DNA from: Pyronema omphalodes
Taxonomy: Eukaryota > Ascomycota > Pezizomycetes > Pezizales > Pyronemataceae
DNA length: 64,000 nt
Reading direction: 5' to 3'
NCBI GenBank assembly: GCA_024516155.1
Contig: JAJJXM010000053.1
Span: 310,001-374,000 of the forward strand
Shown here: positions 36,949 to 49,294 of the stretch, piece after piece
How positions within the stretch are numbered: the first letter of the stretch is position 1
Layout: every line of letters starts with the position of its first letter
Notes under the pieces: model-generated
The model's input: only the letters and a program-made list of their open reading frames with translations
Told to the model about the DNA's origin: nothing
Database searches by the model: none
Made by a program: the position numbers and the translations under genes

Positions 36949-39900
36949 GATGTAAGATGGGGCTGAAAAGAATAATACGAGAATTTATGATCCAAAATGG
37001 CGCTATAATATACTGTATGTACAGTATGACTGCTGCCTCCTGACGAAATATGCAATAAACAAAATGCAAGATGAACCAGGATACTCGGTGTGTTGCAAAG
37101 TGGCTGAAGAAAAAAAAAATCTGTTGCAAAGCGGGGGACACCAGCAGCTCAATAAATGAGTTTGCAAATTCCAATTAATCGCCGTTATACCGAGAATCAT
37201 TGATTTCCCTCGGTCAACTTTTGTAACAATGACAACAGCCGTAAAGACGTGGAGAGATATTCTGGGGGTCACGAAATCAACCGATGGTGCACAGCGTACA
37301 CGGCGGTGGATCGTATCATGCAAGTGCGTGTTGGCACCGTAGACAGTGGTGTTCTCAGCCACAGAAGGTAAATTTGAACTGGAATCCACCAACCCGAGAG
37401 CCCCGCTGTCGGAATCTGATACACTCAAAACCGCAGTTTGTGTTTATAATAATCCCTCCAACATATCATCATTGAACAGCGGTTAATTATAGCTCGGACT
37501 AGAAATGCAGGTAATGTCCAACATAGTCATCGTTCGTACATCTCTAATTCCATCGATGGAATGCTTATGCAATAGCCTGATGTTGTCATTGAATTTTGGA
37601 GCCTTGAGTTGGATCCGCTGGAAACACCATATCTTCGTACCTGCCTAAGTTTATGCTTAGGCGCCCGTCGTCGAGGCTCTGAAGCGAGGCCATACCTGCA
37701 CCATCGCATACACGTTCAATGAACATTGCGATCGGGTATCTGGTGCAATCGGTTATCCTTCAACAGAACCCCGAGTCGGGATTTTTTTTTCGAATTCTCC
37801 CTGGAGGGCGCATTAGGATCCTCCACGAAGCAAACAAGGCGGTCCAATAGCAATCACAACCGTAATTCCCGCCTCTGATGGTTGCCAACAATACGACAAA
37901 GCAAGTTTTTAAAACCTCAGTGTCAGATGAAACCGGAAACTAAGCGGAGAACACCTGGAGAAATATATTGGACATAGCTGAATCGGTAACGTGTCGACGT
38001 CTTAGACAAACGAACACACCCCTTGGACTATGACGCACCAATCCGATGCACAGTGCTAATCATAGAAGGTAGCAGGCATCCAGGGCTGACCGATCGGAGA
38101 CTCTGAGGAATGAGAGATCTGAGCCACAGTTTATGGCACCATATGTGTTCCATGTGTGAAGAATTCTGCCTGCTGTAGTCTCCTTTCTGTCGTGTCAAGA
38201 CGGCGGCAAGAGATCTCATCGAGATGCCGAGTCCAAAATTTATTTTCCCGGCGCCTACCGAGCCGGAAATGTGTGGCTTGCATCGGCCGAGTTGACTTTT
38301 GCTGAGAATTTTTCATAAGGAATCGTACACGCATCGTGACCCAGACTAGCGAAAGCCTTTCATCTGCACAGAAGGCATCGATTTAATTTCGAGAAAAGAA
38401 ATTTCGCCCGATCGCAGGCAGTCAAGTACATGCCTATGCACTGCGTATTAGCTGTAGGCCATTCACGCACTAATGTTGGTACGTAAGATCCGATGTATGT
38501 ATTCAGAGCGGGGTATTTTGGGCTGACAGGAAGGAACGCCGGACCGATAACCTATAGGGATGCTTCTTGTGAGACACCTGAAAAGTTTATCTTTGGCTTC
38601 ATCTCGGGGATGCGCTGCTGCCATAAATGTCGCTCACACCATATTTCGGGGACTGAGGGATGTGCGCCAGTGATGTTTTGATTGGATGATGAGGGAATAA
38701 TACGTCTGCGAATGTGAAGAATTTGCACTTCATGTGCCAGAAAGTTGGAAGAGAAGCGATCCAAAATTTCGGTTCGATGGGTGGGAGAAAAGATTGACTG
38801 GTTGCAGTGCGGGGAAAACCGATATTGGCTCAACTAATCTTTATCACGATTGAGTGGTATGAGGTAATGTTTTGTCAAATAGGCGCGGGGTGTTATGGTG
38901 TATCAAAGCTTGAGAAGTGCGGGGCCAGTGGATCGATGCACATCATATGGTTGTGTCGAGACCTCGGTTTGTTTGAAACCCTAACCTCCAATCTTCCAAC
39001 GACACGCAACACCATTTTGTACCCGGTTGGGGGTATATATGCTTGTGATCCAGGTAGGCAGTAGATTAGCGAGAGACGACTTTGCTTTAATATTCGTAAA
39101 TGATCGGCAGTTGTATTCTACCGTGCAATTAAGCAGTTCACCTAACCGAGAGAGCCGCAATGTAGCCAAAGCTCAAAATCCAGGGAACGCCACGCTATCG
39201 AGAGGAACACATGCCATGTTGAAGCATGGCGGATTGGGTGCTTTGGTCTCCATGAAAACTTTTAGGTAACCGGTATAAAACTTTATTGGCGCAGGATGAC
39301 GTGCAGTGTAGCTAGAGAAACTCGATGTAACTGTGTTCTACATTGATCGTCACTCGATTTGCCTCAGTAAGACGGGTGGCTTACTTACAGTAACTGGCTT
39401 ATGAATCAGAAGATACTGAAAGAAGATTGAAATCCATACACTATCAATTCAATTAGACAAACAGCCGAGAATATCTAATCTGTGGAATTCTGCGCATCAA
39501 TAAAGCATCGCGAGTCGGGCCGATACCGGAATAGATGAAGAATGTCATAGACAAAAAAAGCATCCAATTACTTGTACTGTGGAACTACCGAGACTGAAAT
39601 CAGTATATTGCGACGCAACAGCGTATATGGAAATGACGTACTTACTCTAAAATAATAACTTGGCGAAACTCTTCAAGAAGCCTTAGACTGAGAGAAGGTT
39701 CAATTGCATCATCGTCTCTGAGTGTAGGGTAGTTAATTCCCACCCGGACCCGCAACAACGATGTGAAACGATAATTCATGACTTTTGGAAATTTGATGTT
39801 TCGGAACGGAAAGACTAGATACGGATGACACACTGAACGCTGTCGTTATCACGGCATCGACACATGTTTGTGCCCTATCATAGGGACATCCTCAATCCGT

Positions 39901-40387
39901 TTCGAAGTTTAAAAAGTCGATATTCACCAATTCAACCGATGGTCAAGATCCGGTAGCGCTGCATCTTTGTTCCGAATGTTTAGCCGTCGGAGGAGTTGCG
40001 TGACACCTTGTGATGTGATACTCGCATGGTATCGTAAATAGCGATATGTCTGCGGGATATCACGGTTTGAATGGTTTGATAAGAGATAGTCCATATATTT
40101 TCGGTACTTTCTATGCCGAGTCTAAAAGCCTGGGGTATAGTGCTTGATGTCGTAGATGTTGACGGTTTTCATGGTTTCGTCCAGGGTCTTATGATCAATC
40201 GATAGAGTTGGGTATCCAGGGCCTGTTCGATTCAAAAAATATTCCACTAAGGCTCAATATCCATCAACCTATATGCTTCAAGATGTAGAAGACATACAAC
40301 AACCATTTTATTGAGTAAGTATGATACCCCAATCACAGTTTCCAGAGCTCACATCACAGTAAAGCACTCAATGGGACACAGATATCT
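36949..40387. other. Intergenic region, no supported gene
   Basis: About 3.4 kb without a gene I can support. A frame open from about 37445 to 37003 on the minus strand has no ATG start and no convincing splice partner. The remainder is AT-rich and contains only short random-looking frames. No long repeat was seen. Confidence 0.5.
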
Positions 40388-41050
40388 TTATTTGCTTGAA
40401 GACACGATAGGCTTCGCAGGAGCAAACAGTACATCTTTCCAGTATTTTGCCTCCGCAATACTCTCTAGAATATCCTGTCTCGCCTCATGCGTCATCAACT
40501 TCGGTGGCAACCCCTTTACAATGTCGTCGCTGCACCAGCGTCTTGCGGCCTCTTTAATAGCGCTGTTGTCGTAGATCCGGTAATGTAAATAATCGATAAC
40601 CTCAGGCATCTCAATCTCCAAAAAGCGTTTGTCCATATGGACTGTGTTTCCGGCCAACAATCCGGTTCCTTTTACCGGTACGTGCTTTTTGATGTAGTCC
40701 AATAGCTGTTGTCCGGCTTCCTCGACAGTGGTTTTTGACTCCAAGACTCTTGCCGACAACCCGGTTTCGCCATGTGTCTTGGTACACCATTCATCCATTC
40801 CATCAAGAACAGACTGGGGGCGGTTGATGACGATGTCGATTCCATCTGGCTCCACAAGCTCGAGATCGTGAGTCGTAACATAGCAGGCGATTTGAAGGAG
40901 TACATCGCTGCGCTTTAGCCCGGACATTTCGCAGTCGATCCAGACAAGAGGTTCCTTGGACAAGACCATGTTGTAGTTTTGACGAAATTTCAGTTGTTGA
41001 AAGTGGAGGCTGTGAGATGGATATCGATGGAGGATGCGGGGCCAAATCAT
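40388..41050 (-). CDS. REX2: Oligoribonuclease (DEDDh 3'-5' exonuclease), mitochondrial
   Basis: A single exon of 220 residues. It degrades short RNA oligomers to mononucleotides. All catalytic residues of the DEDDh family are present: Asp39 and Glu41 (VWIDCEMSGL), Asp140 (AGNTVHMDKRFL), His188 (THEARQDILESI) and Asp193. The family segment LHYRIYDNSAIKEAARRW is also seen. The N-terminal 27 residues are basic and aromatic (MIWPRILHRYPSHSLHFQQL), as in a mitochondrial presequence; Met28 is a possible second start giving a cytosolic form. The loop after the first motif (GLKRSDVLLQIA) is shorter than, and unlike, the usual GLDxxxDxIIEI. The gene is head-to-head with the F-box gene at 41850. Confidence 0.92.
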   Translation of the reverse strand: MIWPRILHRYPSHSLHFQQLKFRQNYNMVLSKEPLVWIDCEMSGLKRSDVLLQIACYVTTHDLELVEPDGIDIVINRPQSVLDGMDEWCTKTHGETGLSARVLESKTTVEEAGQQLLDYIKKHVPVKGTGLLAGNTVHMDKRFLEIEMPEVIDYLHYRIYDNSAIKEAARRWCSDDIVKGLPPKLMTHEARQDILESIAEAKYWKDVLFAPAKPIVSSSK

Positions 41051-41849
41051 GGGTCAAGCGCGTATATGGATCTGTCTACTTTACGCGCCATCAGCGTGTG
41101 TTCCATGTCCCGGGAACCGTTCTGAGAACTACACCGCACCTTGATACTCTCAAGTAGAGAGCCAACGCGAGCCTCGTTGTATGTACATATGATACGTGAA
41201 CAAGAAATCTGAAACATCTTTGATAGCCAAGATCGGCCTCGGCCAGGCCCGTTAAGCGTTCCCCGCAGTTTGTGTAACGAGGCGCTCTTTCATCTGAGTT
41301 TGACTCAAAGGAAAGAATAAATATTGTACAGCAACCAATTGAGTTCTCAATGTTCCTGCAGTGACAGATGAGCGGGCTGGCAATGGATATTAATAAAAAT
41401 TGTTTCGAACTGGGAGATGAAAGCAACAAAATAACTTCATCACATGATCGCAAGAAGTGGAAAGAGGTGGGGTGAATAAACGGCAATAACTTTGATCTCC
41501 ATTCTGTTTCTTCCGCTGTCTTTACCTACATTTCTCCACATTATATTAACTCTTTTTTATACTCTACTCAAGTCTTTCTACTGCTCAGCAGAGCCACCAT
41601 TTTTGGGTCGACCGGCGAGCTTAGGACACCAAAGATTCCGGTAGTTAATTTTTTCACCTCCTGCAGAACAATAATCTGTTCTTATCCGTCGACGTCGAAC
41701 CTTCGAAACGCCAGAAGCAAATCTGTTTTGCTATCACGGTAGGTTAACCATCGTCCGCCACCAGTCACGACACGATTCACGGCTAACGAACTAAAAGCTG
41801 CGGATCCACTGGAGTAGCCACAAGGTACATACGGCACTGTATTAAAGAG
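41051..41849. promoter_or_regulatory. Intergenic region between divergent REX2 and F-box gene
   Basis: About 800 bp shared by two divergent genes. A minus-strand open frame (41682-42107) lies antisense to the F-box gene and is not believed. No distinct binding sites could be named with confidence. Confidence 0.4.
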
Positions 41850-43236
41850 ATGGCGGCCGCAAGCAAGCCGATGATAACAAACGCATCTGCTGTTTCCCAC
41901 AAACGTCGCTGCGCGTCGCGAATTCCAAACGGTCACTCGGGGAAGATGGCTACGTTCACCCTTTATTGCGGTATCTGTACCGCTCCATTGAATAACTGTC
42001 TCATTCCAAGCGAAGAAGAGGAATGCGATGAATTCCTCGCCAAGGTTGCTGAGGAAGAGGAGGAAACGGGAGAGCCCGTGATATCCCTGGAAGACGTCAA
42101 GGTACACCTTTTCTCCGTCTCTTCGTGATCTAGGCGGGTAACTAACAATCCAAACAGTGGCTTGATAGGTGCATTGTCATTGGCATCAAGGAAGTCGGAG
42201 ATGAATTCGAGCTGTCACCTGAGCAAACGGCCTCGGAAGGAGAAAGGTCCGTTTCTTGCGAGCAATTGTCTCTATTGGCCGCAGTACTGATCTTTGCAGG
42301 GGATCATATCTCACAGAATACGGATCCGAATTCGACGGTACGGTAACATTGCCACGAGATTATGAGCAAGTCTGCCAATGGGCTTCCGGAGACGAGGATG
42401 AAGAGGAGGATTATGGTGGCTACTATGGCAACTGCGACAGTTACGACTACGACGATTACAGCGGCGAGAACCAGGATAAGCGCTACTGGTCCGAAGACTA
42501 CAGCAGATCTGGAAAGTCTTACATAACTATTCCGAAGAGTGGCCGATTGGCAGTTCACGAAATGTGCTATCAAGTGTTCAAACACGCGATTCATTTCACG
42601 CGCCCAAGCGCAGAACACGGAACTGTATCACTTGATGCCCAAGCTGAAGTTCTGACGAAAATGGAAGACCATGACGGAGGCTTTGAAAAGGGCAAAGACC
42701 TACGAGGTCAACATTGGCAAGGGAATGTTACATCCGACTCGTGGTTCGTCGCAAACCCAGTACACTGCGAAGCATTACTGGACTATTTCTGGAAGCCGCC
42801 CCAGCCAAAATACACATACGACATCTCATCCGGTGCATGGCAGCCTGACAGCGTTCAGTCGAACCTACATGCTCTCCCACTTGAGGTCATTGGAGAGATT
42901 CTCAAACATCTCCCCAGGAAAGACGCCCTCAACTTTAGAATTGCATCAAAAACTGCGGCGGCTGTGCCATTGGTTCAAGAGTTCTGGCGAGCTCGTATAG
43001 TACACGATGCTCCATGGATCTGGGAGGTTAGGGAGCGGCAAATAATGGAGTCCAAAGTTGATTGGAGATCCATGTATGATGACCTCGTTGTTGATAAGTA
43101 CAATCCGGAGTTTAGAGGATTGAGGAACCGGGAACGCATATGGAATATTGTTACCCCCCTAGCGGAAAAATGCTGGGAAGTCGAAGAGAAGTTGGTTTCT
43201 AGCAACAACTTCAGCGAGAGCGACTCTAGGGTATGA
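41850..43236 (+). CDS. F-box protein with N-terminal cysteine motif
   Basis: Exons 41850-42101, 42158-42246 and 42300-43236 (425 residues) have introns of 56 and 53 bp, both ending in CAG. ATG at 41946 (MATFTLYCGICTAPL) is an equally good start and would place the CxxC segment right at the N-terminus, as in many ascomycete F-box proteins. An acidic Asp/Tyr/Gly-rich linker precedes the F-box (LHALPLEVIGEILKHLPRKD, then ALNFRIASKTAAAV), followed by FWRARIVHDAPWIWEVRE. The protein likely recruits a target to the SCF ubiquitin ligase through Skp1. The target is unknown. Confidence 0.8.
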
Positions 43237-45536
43237 CGTAAACGTGTTTTCTTTTTTTGTGTTCTAGGTGTCGGCGTTTGCTTATGGAATGCTTGTCTAT
43301 TATTTCCGGTTTATTATGTTTTTTCTAGCCATGTTATCCAAGCCTGCTACTGTAATTCGTTACTTATTGTCTCATTGATCTACCCTATTATTGCTTTACT
43401 TTAGCTATGTAATGAGTTGAACCATCGCGCTACAGGTGCTCCCCCGAGAAAAGCTTCAGTATGTCACTGTTTCCAGGTTACAGCATAGAATGACGAAGAT
43501 TATGAGAAATGTATATTATTTCACACATTGTGGGAGTTGTATCACAGGAAGCAAGCCGAGAGGAACTGAGAAATTGCAGCAGTGATAGATGTGCTTACAT
43601 AGAAAACAGCAGTGACGTGTGTGACTTGGCTACCTCAACCATGCCACACTGCCACAGTGTCTTTTTATCATAGGCCTAGCTATCCTATACACCCGCACAG
43701 GAATAAGCGAAAACTCGTGACTCAATCTAAAACTTGAACAATACGATGTGATAAAGATACTAATATGTATTTGACCTTTGTTCTATGTACGACAGTCGGC
43801 AATAAGTGTATTTGCTTCTCGCCGTTTTCGTAGATATTTTCAATTCATGAAAATGAAACTCACATCTCGAATGTCTTGCACTCATAATTTATTTATTTAG
43901 CCATACACTGACGGAACCCTGTAAAGCCTATGCAGGATAAATGGAAGCAAAACTTTACCCTCATGGTTTGATCCACTTATTAAAGCCCCCAAATCCCCTA
44001 AAAAGAGCTGTATAAAGGAAAGAGAAAACAAAATAAGTTTCCATGCGTCCCGCATACCCTGCCACAACTCCTTCTCTCTTTTTTTGCTTCGTGCGAATTT
44101 ACCAGATATGTTTCATAGAATTAGTTATATCCATATATAAACAGTCAACCAAGCTGGAATGTGAGTCCATGTTATAACTTTATTTGCTATCGAAGATAAT
44201 CTGGTATTAGTCTGAACATATAGCCCCCAGGAAATGTGTAGAAGGTAGCATAGACAAGGTATAATATATATATTCTCGGCAATGTAGTGAAAGTGCTTGG
44301 TTTTTTTGGTGATGAAGAAATTTATCTACTCTCATGGCAAAAATTGCATTTGGGGCAAGATCTTACAGATGTAGGGAAGGGTTGAAGAGTAGGTCAGGTT
44401 CGAGGGGTGGATACAAATAAATGTTTCATGGAGACAAGATTAAAAACTGTGGCCACATTCTGGTGGGTTTCTTTGTGGTTGATGTCACCCCTGTGGTTGA
44501 ACCTTTAAACTACACGTTCATGCCAGGTGCTATAAATGCACCGGAGAATGAGCACTATTCAAAAACTACTCAGCTCTTGTCAGTCTTTGTGAATGTGACT
44601 TATGTGATTAATTATGAATATCTTTAGGAATGTATAGAACCGAGGATAGGTACATCTTTGTTTGAATGGTTGTAAATGAATAATAGAATGATTGTACACG
44701 GCACAAGAATGGAGACTCCAAAAAACGGTTGCATTCTAGGCAAATGAAGTTACTGGCGAGGGGCACGGGATACCTTGAGCGGAGCCGTGAGCTCGAGCCG
44801 TCATGACTTGTTGAAACAAAAGCTCGATTTGGCTCGAGAAAGCTTATAGCAAGCTCAAGACTTTTTAAGTCTTTTTGTTTCGATTCAGGAATAATATCCA
44901 CAGTCAAAATCCGGACACAGAATATTCAAAAACAAGTACGTCAAATCTTTCTATGAAAAAAAGGGTGTAAAATAAAGGGAAAAGTGTCTAGGTGCTGCGC
45001 ATACCCAACGATACCGGTCTTTACGGCTCGAAAAGTTGAGACTCTTGATGCAGGTATGTATACCATGTCTATTGAAACAATGTTCAGAGGCTCTATATCA
45101 GTCTCTCGAATCGAGCCTACCTTGGTGTCCAGAGCCGTCTCAGGCTCATGCACTATGGCTCGAGACGTACTTAGCGTGGGCCCTCACGTCAAATATCAGG
45201 GACGTCTTGACTCAGGCCATCACTAGAAACGACCCTTCCACCTCCATCACTCCCTTCACCACTAATCTTGAACACAACACCGTCACCGCAAACACCAAAA
45301 TCCGCGTTATATCTCAACACATTTGTTCTCCGCCGAAATTTCCGCTCAAGTTCCCCCCCAAACGGTATCGACAGTTTCTCATTCACTGGACATCATCCAA
45401 TAAATAGAAATATACAAACAGTCGTACGAGGACTGCCTGAAAAACAGAAAACAAACTGGCGAACAACCAAACCAGTATCCTCAAACGCAAGCGGCGCCGT
45501 GAGTATTTACTTATTTTCTAGCCGTATCACCAAGAC
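43237..45536. other. Intergenic region with a cluster of GGCTCGAG-like motifs
   Basis: No gene is supported. Between about 44780 and 45170 the pentamer GGCTC or its complement occurs about eight times, often extended to GGCTCGAG/GGCTCGAA. This may be the remnant of a DNA transposon with subterminal repeats. The rest is AT-rich sequence with short frames. The stretch before 45536 is C/A-rich and probably leader sequence of the next gene. Confidence 0.5.
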
Positions 45537-47945
45537 ATGTCTGCCTATCCAAAGCGGCATGCTAAACACACAAACCGCACAGGAACCCGCGACAAGAACC
45601 GGAACACTATGCACAAATATAAGTCAGAGGTGCATCTTTCCGATCCGAGCAGTACATATTCACACATTCGCATCATTCCCGCACCGGACCGTACCTCTCA
45701 AGAAGAAAAACAGGCACCTCCCGGTAGTTTTGTACTAGCCTCAGCAAATGCAACTCCAAAGGTTCCTGCATTGGCAGGCGAGCCAGGTCAGGTTACGTTT
45801 GCCAGTAAACTCAAAGCGAGCATAAATGATTCCGTACTGGACGCGGAGCCGGATTCTCGTCCAATCTTTGGAGATATTGGCACGCGGCCAAATAGGAAGG
45901 GTCATCAGACATCTGGCTCAACTTCGAACTTTAACAATTTTCGGACCGAAAACAGCTCTACTACGAATTCGAACCCAAATGCTAGTCTTCGCTCGGCAAA
46001 GGTCGTTTTTGCACCTAGAAACGTAAAGCAACCTGAATCAGTCGGCGCTTTGATGCAACAGTATGGGATACGAAAGGATGGTAATGGTCAAGAACAACCA
46101 TTGCAGGGCCCAAATATAACAGCCAAAGGCTTCCAAGCTAATGGGACTGCTAAACAAACGCACAGCCAGGAAAACATCAGTCAGCATCCGAGTCTCTCCA
46201 GTCAACATCAGAGAAAGACAACCACCGAGAAGCAGATGTGGGCCCCAGCTAAATCGCAGTTTCTCAAGGAAAACCAAACCCCGGACTCGAAGGAAGCTAT
46301 GAAAAAGCAGCTTCATGACCTCGCGGATAAGCACCAAGAAAATGTTTCCATGCCAGGAAGCCATCTCGTATCTCCATTGTCAACTGGAAGTCGATCTCCA
46401 ACTGAGAATGGCGTTCATAGATCGAACATCCCACAGCCTCCAGTTGATTATTCAGGAAGACGGGGTGGAATCAGCTTTTCTACGCCTTCAAATAATAGTC
46501 GTGTTGTTACACCTACAGGACCCACGGCTATGTCTTTCCACGGTATTCCCACAGGGCCCGCGTCACAAACTCAGCAAAATAGGTTCGTAAATGCATCTTA
46601 TACACCAAGTTCCAAATTTAACGTGAATAGAACTGCCCTTGGATATAGCCACGAATCGTTGGACGGGACACCAACAGCCAAGCCAGTACCTAAAGTTCAT
46701 CTACCGTCCGGAATTCCTCCTCAGGGACCCAAGTCATACATTGCACAGAGATACAACACTCCAGAATCCAAGGTTGTAGAAATGCCTGCTGTCAAGAAGA
46801 ACGCACCATTTCCGGCGTCTTGGTCATTCCTCCCCGAGGATACTTATGTAGGTTCGGAGCTTGAGGCAAAGGATAACGAGCGGATTTACAAGATGAAGAA
46901 CCGGAATAACATTCTCCACCGGTTGGAGACACTTCAGCTGGCTTCTACTTCGAACGAGACTGCAGTTAACTTTCCTAGCACTATTCGACTTGGTACCTTT
47001 CCCCATCACTCGCTTGCCGCCCAGCCTTCCCGCGCCATCATAAATAACAAGAACCATTATGGACTTTCATGTCTGAATGGGGGTGGGACATTGGTGGGCA
47101 GCCAAAACCCTACTTTGGAAGATCTTCGAAACTATTACTCCATCGCCTTTGAGAGTGAGGTATCCACTCTTATTGACTTGTACGCAGCCGGAAAATTCGG
47201 AGGGGCAGAGATTGTTCAAGGCGATATCCAGAAGTATTACACTCTCCTTGCTGCGGGTGAAACAGCTGGTTTGTACGAACTATTCAAGGCTGGAAAAGTC
47301 GGTCCAGAGATGCTTTCTTTGGAGGATCTTCCAGAGGATATCAAGTACGCCTTTATCCTCCGAACGATGCCTGCACCTGATGTTCTTCACACACGCCTCG
47401 ATATTGTTCCACCTCCAGGCCTCATTCCAACTCCCCAGACTTTTGATGGTAGGACTAGAATGAAGGTATACAGCGAGGCCGAAATTGCTCTGCTTCGGGA
47501 ACAGACACTTGCCAGGGAAAAGGGCATCGGAATGGATTCCGGAGCGCTTCCGAACCCGACCATACTCCCATACGCAGTCAGCAGTGTTCCAAAGGATCAA
47601 CAGATGAAAGAAATTTTCAACAGGGCCTTTGAAAACATCAGAGATTTCAAGTTCGTTAATAGAAAGGTTGAACCGGGGCGTATGGTTCCGCCATTCGTGC
47701 CACAGAAGCAATCTCCAGCAGATCCGCATTGGAGAAATTACCGTGAAGAGGAGGCTTTGCTTAGGTCTTACATCACAAACCCAAACGATCATGTCAAAAA
47801 GATCCAAGGTACTGAGGATCGCACTGCTTCTGTCGCCGCTAGAAATGTTGATGGGGGGTACGAGATTAGTCTCCTTGAACTGACAATGGATCCTAGAAGA
47901 AATGGTCAGGGAATTCAGCTTCAGGAACGTTCTTCTGAAAAGTAG
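45537..47945 (+). CDS. Uncharacterised 802-residue protein, disordered N-half
   Basis: One uninterrupted exon. Residues 1 to about 430 are rich in Ser, Asn, Gln, Pro and Thr with basic patches (start MSAYPKRHAKHTNRTGTRDK) and look disordered. From about residue 420 the sequence becomes ordered in appearance: SWSFLPEDTYVGSELEAKDN, a helical ERIYKMKNRNNILHRLETLQ, a repeated YxxxAAG(K/E)xxxxxLxxxGKxGPEML-like section, then TRLDIVPPPGLIPTPQTF and a charged helical stretch. I do not recognise the family. The layout of a long disordered arm with a C-terminal folded part is common in fungal RNA-binding, cytoskeletal or signalling scaffolds, but nothing specific can be claimed. Confidence 0.8.
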   Translation: MSAYPKRHAKHTNRTGTRDKNRNTMHKYKSEVHLSDPSSTYSHIRIIPAPDRTSQEEKQAPPGSFVLASANATPKVPALAGEPGQVTFASKLKASINDSVLDAEPDSRPIFGDIGTRPNRKGHQTSGSTSNFNNFRTENSSTTNSNPNASLRSAKVVFAPRNVKQPESVGALMQQYGIRKDGNGQEQPLQGPNITAKGFQANGTAKQTHSQENISQHPSLSSQHQRKTTTEKQMWAPAKSQFLKENQTPDSKEAMKKQLHDLADKHQENVSMPGSHLVSPLSTGSRSPTENGVHRSNIPQPPVDYSGRRGGISFSTPSNNSRVVTPTGPTAMSFHGIPTGPASQTQQNRFVNASYTPSSKFNVNRTALGYSHESLDGTPTAKPVPKVHLPSGIPPQGPKSYIAQRYNTPESKVVEMPAVKKNAPFPASWSFLPEDTYVGSELEAKDNERIYKMKNRNNILHRLETLQLASTSNETAVNFPSTIRLGTFPHHSLAAQPSRAIINNKNHYGLSCLNGGGTLVGSQNPTLEDLRNYYSIAFESEVSTLIDLYAAGKFGGAEIVQGDIQKYYTLLAAGETAGLYELFKAGKVGPEMLSLEDLPEDIKYAFILRTMPAPDVLHTRLDIVPPPGLIPTPQTFDGRTRMKVYSEAEIALLREQTLAREKGIGMDSGALPNPTILPYAVSSVPKDQQMKEIFNRAFENIRDFKFVNRKVEPGRMVPPFVPQKQSPADPHWRNYREEEALLRSYITNPNDHVKKIQGTEDRTASVAARNVDGGYEISLLELTMDPRRNGQGIQLQERSSEK

Positions 47946-48372
47946 GAGGTCTTAGCATGAGTTTGAAAGAGGAATATGGGAAGATGAGAGGGAAAGTCGA
48001 AATTCACACGAGCTCTTTAGGATCCTGGAGTGGCTATTTGTGTGCAAACTTACGAGTAATATGTTGCAGTTATTTTTCTTGTGTTTTGTTTTTGTACTTT
48101 TCTACGATCCCACGACAACGAATCAGCATGTTCAGTTGTATGTGAGGAGAAATTCTCTGTTTAGGATCGCGATTTTAGGCTTAGGAAGTTTTATTGTTTA
48201 GTACATGCCTGTTAAAGAAGTGAAAGACCACTGCAGATTGTTACGGGTGATGTTCATACATCAGAGAAGGCCGCTAAATACAATTGGAAGTAAACAGGAG
48301 AATTAAATTTCATAATCATCGTAAAAAAAGACCCAAACGCCGTTATAACCTTGTATATGCCACTCCAATATC
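47946..48372. other. 3'-to-3' intergenic region
   Basis: Converging 3' ends of the orphan gene (plus) and SPC19 (minus). T-rich stretches are present and no gene is seen. Confidence 0.5.
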
Positions 48373-48969
48373 CTACTTTTGACCGTAATTCATTCTCATA
48401 CGTAACTGCCTCTCCTACAGCATTGTTAGGGCCGTTTGAAACTTGTAGCCAGAGCTCTCCTACCTTATGGACAACCTGAAGCGACAGACGGTCTATTGTG
48501 TGCTGCAGTCTTTCTCTCTTAATCTTCAATGCTTTCATTCTCTCTTGCCTCTCTTGCTTTCCGTCATCGTCTATGGGCATTGGCGCCGGCTTGTCACGCT
48601 GGTATTGGCGAATACGACCCTCTTGTAGCTCCGCCTTGGAAATCAATCCCTTTTCGCGGCGGTCCAATTTGACTATGTAATCCTCCGCTCTTTTCAGAAG
48701 GTGCTCGACCTCGGGACCGATCTCATCATGAAGTGCGTTTTGCGCTTCGAATAACGCGGGTTCGGAAATACATTCGAAATACTGGAGCTGTTAGGAAGGT
48801 GCGCGGTTTGTAGGAAAGCTGGTCATACGCGGGAAACTTGAATAACTTTGGCGGTACGAGGAAAATCGCGTACTCCGTTGTCAATAATTTCAATGGAGCT
48901 GTCAAGTAGTGATGTGCATTTTTGGAGGGATTGCACGCATCGCGCGAGGTGGTTGTTGCTGGACGACAT
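48373..48969 (-). CDS. SPC19: DASH/Dam1 complex subunit Spc19
   Basis: Three minus-strand exons, 48829-48969, 48464-48787 and 48373-48414, give 168 residues, the usual family size. The protein is part of the DASH ring that couples kinetochores to spindle microtubules. The N-terminus has the Spc19 signature (LARCVQSLQKCTSLLDSSIE followed by NGVRDFPRTAKVIQVSR), and after the first intron LQYFECISEPALFEAQNALH and EIGPEVEHLLKRAEDY, then KAELQEGRI. The first intron is only 41 bp (GTATGA...AACAG). The second is 49 bp (GTAGGA...CTGTAG, CTAAC branch point) and restores the family end ERQLRMRMN. Without that splice a longer unrelated tail would be read. The gene is head-to-head with ATP18. Confidence 0.92.
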
Positions 48970-49294
48970 GGTGATGGTGTCGCGGCGGGGTCGCGAATGA
49001 TTTGGACGGGATGAGCGCGGGGGATGCAACGTGTAAATATGCATAAGATTACATAATATATATACAGTTACTGTAATAATATATTGATAGTCCTTCTCAA
49101 ATCTGTATAATTGGAATAGTTTCAAATATCATGCATTTCATGTCTTTTCAGCCTCACCCGTCATGATCGCGGCGGGTCTCGGACCAAACAGCAACATCGA
49201 AACCGCCGCATCGCTACCGACATCTACAACTCCATTCCGCCGCCCTTCCGCAAAACCAACCCACGTCGTTCACCCCAACAACATACCCGTCAAA

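Noticed and set aside
37003..37445. Minus-strand frame of about 147 codons upstream of the three-helix gene
   Set aside because: It has no ATG start and no good acceptor or donor linking it to the next exon. The C-terminal part runs through T-rich sequence.
41682..42107. 141-codon frame antisense to the F-box gene's first exon
   Set aside because: It is the shadow of a coding exon whose splicing and protein are well supported on the plus strand.
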